Positions 35,631 to 44,264 of a DNA stretch of 64,000 nt are shown piece by piece. The stretch spans positions 1 through 64,000 of the forward strand of contig NZ_JAFMPQ010000012.1 of the NCBI RefSeq assembly GCF_020667845.1, written 5' to 3'. Position 1 is the first letter of the stretch. The number at the start of each line of letters is the position of its first letter. Made by a program: the position numbers and the translations under genes. The notes under the pieces are model-generated. The model did not search any database and was not told the origin of the DNA. It was given only the letters and a program-made list of their open reading frames with translations. The DNA comes from Cognatishimia sp. F0-27. Its GTDB lineage: Bacteria; Pseudomonadota; Alphaproteobacteria; Rhodobacterales; Rhodobacteraceae.

Positions 35631-36932
35631 ATGTCGTTCGAATGGCTCAAACACTACATGCCGCGCAGCCTTTATGCGCGGGCGGCGCTGATCCTGTTGC
35701 TTCCGGTGCTGACGCTGCAACTGGTGGTGTCCATCGTATTCATCCAACGTCATTTCGAAGGCGTGACGAACCAGTTGAGCCGCGAGGCCGCCCGCTCGGT
35801 AACGGCCATGATGCAGGCGGAGGACCCCGTTACGCGCAAGGCGTTTGCCGATGCGTTGGCGTTGCGCGTGACCGAAAACGTGGATCCCCGAACCATCCCT
35901 GACGAAGATCGGCGCCGCTGGTATGATTTCACCGGGATTGTCGTGATCCGGACCTTGCACAGCCGGATCGAGACGCTTGAGCGGGTGTCGCTGCCCGATG
36001 ATGATGCCGTGATCCTCTACCTGCGCGATGGCGCCTCCATGACCGAAGTGGTGCTGAGCCGGGGCCGCACGTCGGCGTCCAACCCGCATCAGCTATTCGT
36101 CAACATGATCTTGTTTGGCATTCTCATCACAATTGTGGCGTTCCTCTATCTGCGCAACCAGCTGCGGCCAATCACACGGCTGGCCCATGCGGCCGAGGCC
36201 TTCGGCAAGGGGCAGATCCTGCCGTATTCTCCCTCCGGCGCCACGGAGGTCCGGGCGGCGGGACGGGCATTCCTGTCCATGCGCGCGCGGATCGAACGTC
36301 AGATCGAACAACGCACCATGATGCTGTCCGGTGTCAGCCATGATTTGCGGACGCCGCTGACCCGCATGCGGCTTGGGCTGTCACTGCTGGAGGATGCTGA
36401 CCGCGAGCCACTGGAGCGCGATGTTGAAGACATGCAGGCCCTGATCGATGCGTTTCTCGATTTCGCGCGCGGCGATGCGGAAGCGGGCAACACCGAACCG
36501 GTCGAACCTTGCGCCATGGTGCAGGAGATCGTCGAGGACTGCCAAAGGGGCGGACAGTCCGTCACGCTGACGCTGTGTGAAGGGGCGGGCACGGTTGCGG
36601 TGCGTCCAGCGGCCATTCGCCGCGCGATCGAGAACCTGATCGGCAATGCCGTGCGCTATGGGACGCATTGCGAGGTGTCCGTGCAGCTATCGGACAAGTC
36701 GCTGCGCATCCGGGTCGAGGATGACGGGCCGGGTATTCCCGCGGATCGGCGCGAGGATGCACTGCGCCCGTTTGTGCGCCTCGATCCTGCGCGCAACCAG
36801 AATCGTGGCAGTGGCGTGGGTTTGGGACTGGCCATTGCCGCAGATATTGCGCGCTCGCATGGGGGCTTGCTCCGTCTCGGGGAGAGCGAGGCCCTTGGCG
36901 GTTTGCGTGTGGATATCGTGATTGCCCGGTAG
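35631..36932 (+). CDS. EnvZ-like sensor histidine kinase
   Basis: A 433-residue inner-membrane kinase. TM1 near residues 15-37 (LILLLPVLTLQLVVSIVF), a periplasmic domain of about 120 residues, TM2 near 160-178 (ILFGILITIVAFLYL), a HAMP segment (LRPITRLAHAAEAFGKG), then the H-box MLSGVSHDLRTPLTRMRLG with the phospho-accepting His near 238, and the ATP-binding domain with N box ENLIGNAVRYG, G1 VEDDGPGIP and G2 GSGVGLGLAIA. Architecture is that of EnvZ, which pairs with OmpR in osmotic or envelope signalling; no response regulator adjoins it in the window, so the partner is elsewhere. Confidence 0.9.
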   Translation: MSFEWLKHYMPRSLYARAALILLLPVLTLQLVVSIVFIQRHFEGVTNQLSREAARSVTAMMQAEDPVTRKAFADALALRVTENVDPRTIPDEDRRRWYDFTGIVVIRTLHSRIETLERVSLPDDDAVILYLRDGASMTEVVLSRGRTSASNPHQLFVNMILFGILITIVAFLYLRNQLRPITRLAHAAEAFGKGQILPYSPSGATEVRAAGRAFLSMRARIERQIEQRTMMLSGVSHDLRTPLTRMRLGLSLLEDADREPLERDVEDMQALIDAFLDFARGDAEAGNTEPVEPCAMVQEIVEDCQRGGQSVTLTLCEGAGTVAVRPAAIRRAIENLIGNAVRYGTHCEVSVQLSDKSLRIRVEDDGPGIPADRREDALRPFVRLDPARNQNRGSGVGLGLAIAADIARSHGGLLRLGESEALGGLRVDIVIAR

Positions 36933-37210
36933 GGCGACGGAAGAGGCGCCATTGCCGCTTTCCGCTCGGCCAGAACGGTCATGCCGTAAGCTTTACCGCC
37001 CGCCGGACTGCTTGCGCGCAGCGCGACCGGCATGGCCCCGGACGGCGTGCGTGGTTTGCCGGGCTGCAACGCCAATACCGTGGCTCAAACGTCTCGCAAT
37101 ACGATCGTATACAATTCGGAATTGGCGGGCGTGTCATTCCATGCTACCCACAGGTTCGGTGACCGATTGCGGGCATCACGACCAACAATCTATTGCTGAA
37201 CGAACACTCC

Positions 37211-37636
37211 ATGGCTGATTACCGCACGCACATCCAAGTGCTTACTCATCACTGCGACGCAACCGGGGTCGTGAATTTCTCGCGTTACGGGGAAATGGCC
37301 TATGAAGTGGTCGAACGGTGGTTCGACGAAGCGTTGGACTGGTCGTTTTGGCGCATGCATCACGGCGAAGATCTTGCGGTGCCGATTGTCTCGGCGCAGA
37401 GTTCGTTTCCCGCGGCGTCCCGGTCCGGCGATCACCTGATCTGGCGTCTCAGCGTCGTCAGCATCGGTCGCTCCAGCCTCGATCTGTCGCTCTCAGCGAC
37501 ATGCGGCGGCGAAGCGCGGGCCTCGATAGACATGTCGCTGGTGCTGTCCGAGGTGGGTTTCACCAAGCCGCGTGCGTGGCCGGACACCGCGCGGGCGCGT
37601 ATTGCCGATTACATCACCGGAATCGCCGCAGACTGA
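37211..37636 (+). CDS. Acyl-CoA thioesterase, 4HBT hotdog family
   Basis: A 141-residue hotdog-fold protein. The N-terminus HIQVLTHHCDATGVVNFSRY carries the HxxxDxxGVVxxxxY core of 4-hydroxybenzoyl-CoA-type thioesterases, with the catalytic Asp in CDATG. The rest follows the fold (SAQSSFPAASRSGDHLIW). ATG 37211 is chosen; a TTG at 37193 would add six residues. Stands alone; converges with the hybrid kinase. The acyl-CoA hydrolysed is not evident. Confidence 0.8.
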   Translation: MADYRTHIQVLTHHCDATGVVNFSRYGEMAYEVVERWFDEALDWSFWRMHHGEDLAVPIVSAQSSFPAASRSGDHLIWRLSVVSIGRSSLDLSLSATCGGEARASIDMSLVLSEVGFTKPRAWPDTARARIADYITGIAAD

Positions 37637-37688
37637 CACTGCTGCCCGGCGCGTCGGTCACCCTCAGGCAGGCGGTTCGCCTCAGGCT

Positions 37689-39896
37689 TCATTCCATCCA
37701 CGACACGGCCTGATCAAGGAAGATCCCCAGCTTCTGACGATCAATCGGTTTGGACAGGCACCCGATCGAAAGATCCCGGCATTCCTGCCGCAATGCAGGA
37801 GAGCGATCGGCGGTGATGATCACGGTGGGTATCGGACCATATTGCGCCCGCACCGTCTGATAGAGTGCCACACCGTTGAGACCCGCCCCAAGCTGGTAGT
37901 CCAGCAAGAGAGCGTCCGGGCTGATCTGAAGATCATCCAGAAGCTCGAGGGCCGACGCCGCATTTTCCGCTTCAAGCACGCTGACGCCCCAGCTTTCCAT
38001 CAGGACGGTGATCGCACGACGCAGTTGAGGATCGTTCTCCACCAGAAGGGCGATCATGCCTGCTTGCGACAGCGTTACCGGGCGTGGCGCGTCGCTTTTC
38101 CCGACGCGGCGCGGTGCGACCTCACCCGCGATCGGCACGTTGAGCATGAAACAGCTTCCGCGTCCCACTTCCGACCAAAGCCCCAGCGGGTGGCCCAACC
38201 GTGCGCAGGCCCGTTCGACAATAGCCAATCCCAAGCCGAGGCCCTCATTGGTGCTTGAGCGAGTGTCGAGACGTTTGAATTCCTCGAAAATGGTGCTCTG
38301 ATCTTCTTCCGCGATGCCCGGACCTGTGTCCCAGACCTCGATGCGGGCCGACCCGCCATTGCGTCGCACCCCGATCAGCACGCGGCCTTCGTTGGTGTAT
38401 CGGATTGCATTGGCGATCAGGTTCTGCACGATGCGGCGGAGGTAGCCCGGGTCACTCTCGACCACCAGATCCGTGTTGACGTAGTGCAGGGCCAATCCTT
38501 TGCTGCTTGCCAGCGCGCCCATCTCGTCACAGAGCGGTCTGAGGATGTCGCGCAGCGCAACAGCGCGGATGTCGAAGCTGATCCCTTCCGCGTCGAGTTT
38601 GGAGATGTCGAGCAGGGCGTCGATGATCTCCTCTGCGCCGGAAAGGGCGGTCTGCGCCTTGTCGAGCACGGCGCGGTCGGCCTCGTTGGTGGTGCGATCC
38701 CCAATTGACGAGATGAACAGTTTGGCCGCGGAGAGCGGCTGTAACAGGTCGTGACTGGCCGCAGCGACAAAGCGGCTCTTGGAGGCATTGGCGCGCTCCG
38801 CTGCCGAAAGCGCATCCTCCAGTTCGAGTGTGCGATCCATGACCCGTTGTTCGAGGATTTCGTTGAGTTCGAACAGCTTCTGCGCCGCCTCGCGCTCCGC
38901 TGTGACATCCGTGACCGAAATCACGAAACCCGCATCGGGCATGGACTGGCCGAAGATCTGCAGCGTGATGCGCGCGCCGCGGCGGATTTCAAAGCTGATA
39001 GGTTTGCGCGGTTGCTGGCCACGGGCCCAGCGTCGGAAGCCATCCCGGCTGATGCCGCGTGTGAAGTCCACATCGTCGTCCAGCTGATCAATGATCGTAA
39101 AGAAGGATGCTCCAAGCTGCAACCGCCAGGCGGGCAGGCCGAGCAGCGCGCCGATCTTCTCGTTCCAGCCGATCAACCGCGCGGCTTCGTCAAAAATGCC
39201 CACCCCCTGATTGAGATGATCCAGCGTCGCGCGGATCATCTTGGCCTGCTTGTCCTTGAGCTTGTCACGTTCCTGGCGTTCCATCCGGATCAGGTCGGTG
39301 ACGTCGGTCTGAAGCACAACCGTTCCGCCGTTGCCGGTGCGGTGTTCTGAAACCTGCAACCAGCGGTCCTTTGTCAGGCGGACGTTGAACATCACATGCC
39401 GGTCTTTATGACGGCGCATCCGCTTGGCGGCCCAAGCCTCCGGGCGCAGCCCGTCGGGCAGGGCGAGATAGCGCGAATGGCTCACTTTCGTCACGTAATG
39501 TTCAAACGACAGCCCGGGTGACAGGTTCTGGGCCGTATCCCGGAAGTCGCGACAGAAGCGCGAATTGCACATGACGAGATGATCCGTGGGATCAAACAGG
39601 GCAAAGCCTTCGGACACGGTCTCGATCGCATCTGCCAGATTGCGGCGCGCGGCTTCTGTTTCGGCATTGGCGGAGGCCAGCTGCCCATTGGCTTCATGCA
39701 GCAGATCCAACGTGCGTTCCAGCTCGGCAGTGCGCTCGCGCACGCGCTTCTCGAGCAATGCCGCGCGTTCGAACTGCGCATAGGCCGCTGAGGACTCGTG
39801 TGTGCCAAACTCCACCCGGTTCATCAACGCCTGGGCAATCTTGTTGAGCTTGGCGTTCTGCCGTTCGAGGCTGTCGGCCGGGTTGGTCAGGGACAT
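37689..39896 (-). CDS. Hybrid histidine kinase with two PAS domains and receiver (NahK-like)
   Basis: A 735-residue cytoplasmic kinase with no membrane segment. In order: N-terminal coiled coil (residues about 10-90), PAS (ETVSEGFALFDPTDHLVMC), a linker helix, a second PAS (DHLNQGVGIFDEAARLIGW), HisKA with phospho-accepting His in FVAAASHDLLQPLSAAKLF, HATPase_c (ANAIRYTNEG, WDTGPGIAEED, LGLGLAIVE), and a C-terminal receiver (residues about 610-735) with Asp in ALLLDYQLGAG and Lys in CLSKPID. This matches the NahK/ErcS' group, which in Pseudomonas is controlled by the FIST protein NosP. ATG 39896 lies four bases after the FIST gene stop with GAGGA upstream. Confidence 0.9.
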   Translation of the reverse strand: MSLTNPADSLERQNAKLNKIAQALMNRVEFGTHESSAAYAQFERAALLEKRVRERTAELERTLDLLHEANGQLASANAETEAARRNLADAIETVSEGFALFDPTDHLVMCNSRFCRDFRDTAQNLSPGLSFEHYVTKVSHSRYLALPDGLRPEAWAAKRMRRHKDRHVMFNVRLTKDRWLQVSEHRTGNGGTVVLQTDVTDLIRMERQERDKLKDKQAKMIRATLDHLNQGVGIFDEAARLIGWNEKIGALLGLPAWRLQLGASFFTIIDQLDDDVDFTRGISRDGFRRWARGQQPRKPISFEIRRGARITLQIFGQSMPDAGFVISVTDVTAEREAAQKLFELNEILEQRVMDRTLELEDALSAAERANASKSRFVAAASHDLLQPLSAAKLFISSIGDRTTNEADRAVLDKAQTALSGAEEIIDALLDISKLDAEGISFDIRAVALRDILRPLCDEMGALASSKGLALHYVNTDLVVESDPGYLRRIVQNLIANAIRYTNEGRVLIGVRRNGGSARIEVWDTGPGIAEEDQSTIFEEFKRLDTRSSTNEGLGLGLAIVERACARLGHPLGLWSEVGRGSCFMLNVPIAGEVAPRRVGKSDAPRPVTLSQAGMIALLVENDPQLRRAITVLMESWGVSVLEAENAASALELLDDLQISPDALLLDYQLGAGLNGVALYQTVRAQYGPIPTVIITADRSPALRQECRDLSIGCLSKPIDRQKLGIFLDQAVSWME

Positions 39897-39900
39897 GGCG

Positions 39901-41085
39901 TCAGTCCTCCGGATCGGAGCTGGCAGGCGGGTAAAGGGCGACCCCGGTAAAGGTCTGGTTGACGTGCAGCGCCCCGATCTGCTCGCCATAGGTGGAGAAC
40001 CCGGTCACGTTGTGCCGCTTGAGTATTTCCGAAATCTCTTGGGTCTTCTGCGCTTGTCCGGCATCGATGCGGCGCAGAATGCAGTCGCACCCGATGATGT
40101 GATCGGGAGCGACCTCCCGGCCCAAAAGCGTCAGCCCCTGATCAAGGTGTTCGGCGATATCGAGATGTTCCGCCAGCGTCAGAACCATGCCCTCGTTGAT
40201 GGCCGAGAAGAAGATCAGTTCGCCGCTGTCACTGACGCGCTGGATGGCGCGCACATGATGCGTGTCGCCGAGGCGCACAACGACCGGGTGTGCCGCAAAG
40301 ATGAAAGGTGAAAGCTGCAACGGGTCCTTCCCGAGCAGGCGGGCATATTCCTCGGCGGCGGGTTCCGCGTTTATTTCGGTGACAACGCGCTTCTCCGGCT
40401 CTGCGCCGGTAACCACCATGCGCGTCTGGGTCGGCTGCAGGTGGTCGAGGCTGAACACCCGGACGGGGCAATGCGACCGGACGAGGCTCAGGATCGCGCC
40501 ATTGTCGAGAACATGCCCGTTGTGGGACAGCCGTGTTTTCCGGAATGACGTGCCGTCTCCGGCTGACCCGCCAAACAGCGGCATCGGCCCCAATCCTGCG
40601 GCCAGAACCGCCGTCAGGTGCTCTTCGCGAAGGCTCAGACCATCAACCAGAAGAAAGGCGAATTCCGAGGCCATGCCCGGTGCTGCCGTGGTCAATGCCA
40701 TGCGCATCTGCACCACGTCATCCACGAGCGCCTGCTCATCGATCTGGTCGAGATTGTCGACAGCGATGACCCTCGCGTCGAACCATGCCGACGGAAAACC
40801 CACCGCAATGATCTGATCGTCTTCGTAGCCGTGCGCACCGATCTCGCCCGCTGTCGTGCAGGCCAGAACCTCAGCCCCTCCAAAGACCGACAAGGCCTCG
40901 TGGGTCAAAGCCGTGAAATCCGCTCGGGGAGCGGCGAACAGGCAAACCATCGCAAACGGACCGTCCCCCAGCGCGTCAGATAAAGCCTGCGCCGCATGAT
41001 CCGTATCGGCTGCAACCTGCGCGACCCGCAATGTCTGCGTTCGCCGCGCCTCCTCCCCGGCGGAACGATGTATCGTTCCGTCCAA
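39901..41085 (-). CDS. FIST-domain sensor protein, NosP-like
   Basis: A 394-residue protein with FIST_N (SDALGDGPFAMVCLFAAPRADF, VLACTTAGEIG near residue 75) and FIST_C (CIL-type C-terminal part with VPDHIIGCDCI) domains. FIST proteins of the NosP group bind haem and sense nitric oxide, passing the signal to a NahK-like kinase; the order RR-FIST-kinase here supports the same role. No ATG is found near the domain start; TTG 41085 with AGGGA eight bases upstream is my choice, and TTG 41031 is the alternative. It starts about 40 bases after the response regulator stop. Confidence 0.82.
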   Translation of the reverse strand: MDGTIHRSAGEEARRTQTLRVAQVAADTDHAAQALSDALGDGPFAMVCLFAAPRADFTALTHEALSVFGGAEVLACTTAGEIGAHGYEDDQIIAVGFPSAWFDARVIAVDNLDQIDEQALVDDVVQMRMALTTAAPGMASEFAFLLVDGLSLREEHLTAVLAAGLGPMPLFGGSAGDGTSFRKTRLSHNGHVLDNGAILSLVRSHCPVRVFSLDHLQPTQTRMVVTGAEPEKRVVTEINAEPAAEEYARLLGKDPLQLSPFIFAAHPVVVRLGDTHHVRAIQRVSDSGELIFFSAINEGMVLTLAEHLDIAEHLDQGLTLLGREVAPDHIIGCDCILRRIDAGQAQKTQEISEILKRHNVTGFSTYGEQIGALHVNQTFTGVALYPPASSDPED

Positions 41086-41125
41086 TCCGTCTGTCCCTAT
41101 TGTTGGCTGTGGACAGGATGCAGGC

Positions 41126-41818
41126 TCAGATATCGTTTGGCAAGACTTTCGCGAAATGCGCCTCTTGCGCAATCAGCACGGCCTGGGTGCGCGAGTGCAC
41201 GCCAAGCTTGCGCATGATGGCGGTCACATGCGCTTTGACCGTCGTCTCGGCGATCGACAGGTCAAAGGCAATCTGCTTGTTGAGCTTGCCCTCGCAGATC
41301 AGATTGAGAATGCGGGCCTGCTGATTGGTGAGCGAAGCAAGGCGCGCGAGCGCGTCGCCGCCATCACTTTGCTGCCCGGCTTGCGGGTCGATATACCCGT
41401 CAGGCACAAAAGGCTGCCCGCTGGACACCGCTTCGAATGCGCGCCGAAACACGGAGCGCTGCGAATGTTTGGGAACGAATCCGTTGGCGCCCGCCTTGAG
41501 CGCATGGCTGATCATGCGATTCTCGGCCATGGACGAGGCAATCAGGATGGCGGCCCTCGGCGCCGCGTTGCGCAACCGCACAAGCCCGTCGAGCCCGTTC
41601 ACGTCAGGCAGGTTGAGGTCGAGCACAATGAGGCCGATCTCATCGTTCTGCGTCACGATTTCCAGCGCTTTTTCAAGCGTGCCGGCGGTGCGGATTTCCT
41701 CGAAATCGGCAATCGACTGCAATGTGAGCGTGAGAGCGTCGCAAAACAGCGGGTGATCGTCGACCACAAGTGCCGTACTCATGCTGTCGATGGATGTGGA
41801 TCTGGCGCTTTGAGCCAT
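41126..41818 (-). CDS. NarL/FixJ-type response regulator
   Basis: A 230-residue two-domain regulator. Receiver with the acid pair in ALVVDDHPLF, phospho-Asp in LIVLDLNLPDVNGLDG, and Lys in FVPKHSQ; LuxR HTH at residues about 165-225 (LTNQQARILNLICEGKLNKQ, ETTVKAHVTAIMRKLGV). First gene of the cluster with the FIST sensor and hybrid kinase, and probably the phosphorelay output. ATG 41818 has AAGAGA upstream; ATG 41782 is possible and would start right at the receiver. Confidence 0.9.
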   Translation of the reverse strand: MAQSARSTSIDSMSTALVVDDHPLFCDALTLTLQSIADFEEIRTAGTLEKALEIVTQNDEIGLIVLDLNLPDVNGLDGLVRLRNAAPRAAILIASSMAENRMISHALKAGANGFVPKHSQRSVFRRAFEAVSSGQPFVPDGYIDPQAGQQSDGGDALARLASLTNQQARILNLICEGKLNKQIAFDLSIAETTVKAHVTAIMRKLGVHSRTQAVLIAQEAHFAKVLPNDI

Positions 41819-42255
41819 GGCCGTCTCTTTCCCTGCTTCCTCATCTCAGCATAGGCCCTGGCGGCGAAACGGTCTCTAGACAAAAGGTCTTATGAGGCGT
41901 CGCTTCAGGCAAGGCCGGGCACCGATCGCGGCAGGCTCAGAACCAGCCCTGCACCGCTCGCGTGCCGGCGGAGATGTCCTTTCCGATCCCTTTGGCGGTT
42001 GCGCAGGCCGAAGGCCCGGGGGAGAAAGGCCAAAGCCGTGCCGATGTGGCTCAGTTGCACTATCGCGCGGATACCAAGCCTTCCTGGCCGCTGTTGTTGA
42101 CCTGTGCCACGTGTCGCGCGTTGCAGGGCACAGCGGATCCGTTCACCACGATACCGCAAACGCGCGGGCTGTTTGACCACCCGCGCGTCCTCTTGTCCGG
42201 GGCGTGTCACCAGCGTGACCCACCGTGGTGCGTGCCATCCGGCACTCCGAAAGGG
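41819..42255. other. Control region and spacer between the response regulator and a peptide-binding protein gene
   Basis: About 440 bases without a gene. The first 80 should hold the promoter of the signalling cluster; direct copies of AGACC flank a short A/T-rich run there. The remainder shows no structure I can name. Confidence 0.4.
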
Positions 42256-44076
42256 TTACGGTTCCTGCCACCACCACACATCCGGTTGCCATCCGATCCA
42301 GTCGCCATAAATCGGCAGCGCCTCCGGGAATGTCAGTTCCTTGGCATGCGCAATCCGCGAGATATTCCATTGATAAATCGGGATCACGTAGCGTCCGGTG
42401 GTCAGAACCCGGTCCAGTGCGCGGGCGGCCGCGAGAAAATCATCGCGGCTCTCGGAGTTGAGCAGCGTGTCGATCATGGCCTCGGCAGCCGGAGAACACA
42501 TGCCCATCCAATTGCGGGAGCCTTCCGTTTCCGCCGCCTCGCAACTCCAGTACAGCTTTTGTTCATTGCCGGGCGACAGCGAAATCCCGCGCCGGAAATA
42601 GGTCATGTCGAAATCAAACCCGTTGGTGCGCTCCTTGTATTGCGCGGGATCGATGATGGTGACTGTCGGCTCAATGCCCAAGCGGCGCAGCGCCTCGACA
42701 TAGATGTCGATGATGGTGGCTTCTTCCGTGGACCCCTGTGCCAGAACGATTTCGAATGTGAAATCTTCCCCATCGGCGTTGCGCATGACGCCGTCCTGAA
42801 CCGTCCAGCCGGCTTCTTCCATCAAGGCGATGGCGCGGCGCAGATTGCCCCGGTTGCGCGCGGTGCCGTCCGAGACGGGCAGGGCATATCCCTCAAGCGC
42901 GCCCGGCAGCAATTCATCCTTGAACGGCTCAAGCAATTCGGCGACCCGTCCCTCGGCGGGGCCGTCCGACATGCTCAGCACGGAGTTGGAAAAATAGGAG
43001 GTGATCCGCGGCTGCGCGGAGCCGGTCATGGTTTCGTTGATGAACTCGAAATTGAAAGCGTGCAGCATCGCGTCCCGCACGCGCCAATCGGCAAACACGT
43101 CCGAGCGGGTGTTCATGACAAAGCCGGTGATTCCGGACGGGCGCTCATGTGGAACGACGGACTTGACCACCGCGCCGCTGTCGATGGCAGGGAAGTCGTA
43201 TTGGCTTTCCCATTTCTCCGAATTGAATTCCCGGTTGGAATTCAGAATTCCGGCCTTGAACGCCTCGAACATGGCAGTGCCGTCACCGAAAAATTCCATG
43301 CGGATTTCGTCTAGATTGCCAAATCCGGCGCGCAGGGGCAGATCGCGTGCCCAGTAGTCGGGATTGCGCTTGAGAGAGACGAAGCGCCCGGGCTCGAAAT
43401 CGTCGATCACATATTCGGCGGAGCTGATCGGGATGGTATCGAGCCCGCTCTCGCCGAATTCCTTGTCCTCCCACTGGGCTTTTTTCAGGATCGGTCGCAT
43501 CCCCACAATGAGGGCAAGCTCGCGGTCCGCCACGCCGAAGGTGAAGCGGATGCTGCGTGGTCCGGTCTGCTCCATGGAGGCGATGTTGGCCCAGGTGCCG
43601 CGATACCGTGGATGCCCTTGCGTGCCGAGCGTTTCATAGCTCCACATGACATCTTCGATGGTCACCGGGGTGCCATCGGAGAACGCAGCCTCTTCGCGGA
43701 GGGTGAACTCGACCCAATCCCGCGTGGGGCTGGTCTCGATTGTCTCACACAGCAGACAATAAAGCGTGAAGGGCTCGTCATAACTGCGCCCCATCAGCGA
43801 CTCGTAGGCCAGAAAGCGCAGCTGCCACGGGACCGAACCTTTGAGGATATGCGGGTTGAGGCTGTCGAAGCCGCCCACTTCGCCGGTGACAATCCGTCCG
43901 CCGGTAGGGGCGTCCGGATTCGCGTATGGCAGATGCGCAAAATCAGGAGGCAGTTCCGGCTCCCCGTACATCGCGATTCCGTGCATCGGTTCGGCCATCG
44001 CCAGACCGCCTGACAGAATCAGTGCCGCGGCGGCGGCCGTGCCTGCTGTGGATTTGTGGAAAAAGTTAACGCCCAT
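42256..44076 (-). CDS. Periplasmic oligopeptide-binding protein (SBP family 5, YejA-like)
   Basis: A 606-residue ABC-transporter binding protein. Signal peptide at residues 1-28 (TAGTAAAAALILSGGLAMA, cut before EPMHG). The family 5 core follows, with GFDSLNPHILKG, FTLREEAAFSDGTPVTIEDV and the late QWNISRIAHAKEL segment that is typical of YejA/microcin C-type proteins; the length (about 600) also fits that subgroup. No permease or ATPase genes follow in the window, so it is either orphan or served by a distant transporter. The gene's upstream region adjoins a candidate small RNA on the other strand. Confidence 0.88.
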   Translation of the reverse strand: MGVNFFHKSTAGTAAAAALILSGGLAMAEPMHGIAMYGEPELPPDFAHLPYANPDAPTGGRIVTGEVGGFDSLNPHILKGSVPWQLRFLAYESLMGRSYDEPFTLYCLLCETIETSPTRDWVEFTLREEAAFSDGTPVTIEDVMWSYETLGTQGHPRYRGTWANIASMEQTGPRSIRFTFGVADRELALIVGMRPILKKAQWEDKEFGESGLDTIPISSAEYVIDDFEPGRFVSLKRNPDYWARDLPLRAGFGNLDEIRMEFFGDGTAMFEAFKAGILNSNREFNSEKWESQYDFPAIDSGAVVKSVVPHERPSGITGFVMNTRSDVFADWRVRDAMLHAFNFEFINETMTGSAQPRITSYFSNSVLSMSDGPAEGRVAELLEPFKDELLPGALEGYALPVSDGTARNRGNLRRAIALMEEAGWTVQDGVMRNADGEDFTFEIVLAQGSTEEATIIDIYVEALRRLGIEPTVTIIDPAQYKERTNGFDFDMTYFRRGISLSPGNEQKLYWSCEAAETEGSRNWMGMCSPAAEAMIDTLLNSESRDDFLAAARALDRVLTTGRYVIPIYQWNISRIAHAKELTFPEALPIYGDWIGWQPDVWWWQEP

Positions 44077-44155
44077 ATCGGCAACAATCCCTGCTAGCCC
44101 TTGTTTTATTTACCATGACGCTATCCCGGGCGTGTGGGCAATTCAAACTTTTAGC

Positions 44156-44184
44156 TTGGCGATCAGCCACTAAACGCTTATAAA
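44156..44184 (+). promoter_or_regulatory. Strong promoter-like sequence driving a candidate small RNA
   Basis: -35 TTGGCG (44156-44161), a 17-base spacer, and -10 TATAAA (44179-44184; five of six consensus bases). It predicts a start near 44191, upstream of two hairpins and a T-tract with no protein gene between. Confidence 0.6.
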
Positions 44185-44190
44185 GAGATC

Positions 44191-44264
44191 ACTGCTCGAT
44201 AGGTTTCTTGCCTGTATGAAACCTGCCTCAATGACTTAACCCCGGCTTCGGCCGGGGTTTTTTT
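44191..44264 (+). ncRNA. Candidate intergenic small RNA of about 74 nt
   Basis: Between a promoter-like element and a terminator. Hairpin 1 pairs AGGTTTC (44201-44207) with GAAACCT (44218-44224), seven perfect pairs with a ten-base loop; hairpin 2 is the terminator with a TTCG loop. No protein gene is read from this strand before the terminator apart from a seven-codon frame (44216-44239). I do not recognise an Rfam family. The signal is structural and should be read as a candidate. Confidence 0.55.
44238..44264 (+). terminator. Rho-independent terminator with TTCG tetraloop
   Basis: AACCCCGGC / GCCGGGGTT, nine perfect pairs around a TTCG loop, followed by a run of T to 44264. The T-run lies only on the rightward side, so the transcript ends rightward although no protein gene precedes it on this strand. 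Confidence 0.88.
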
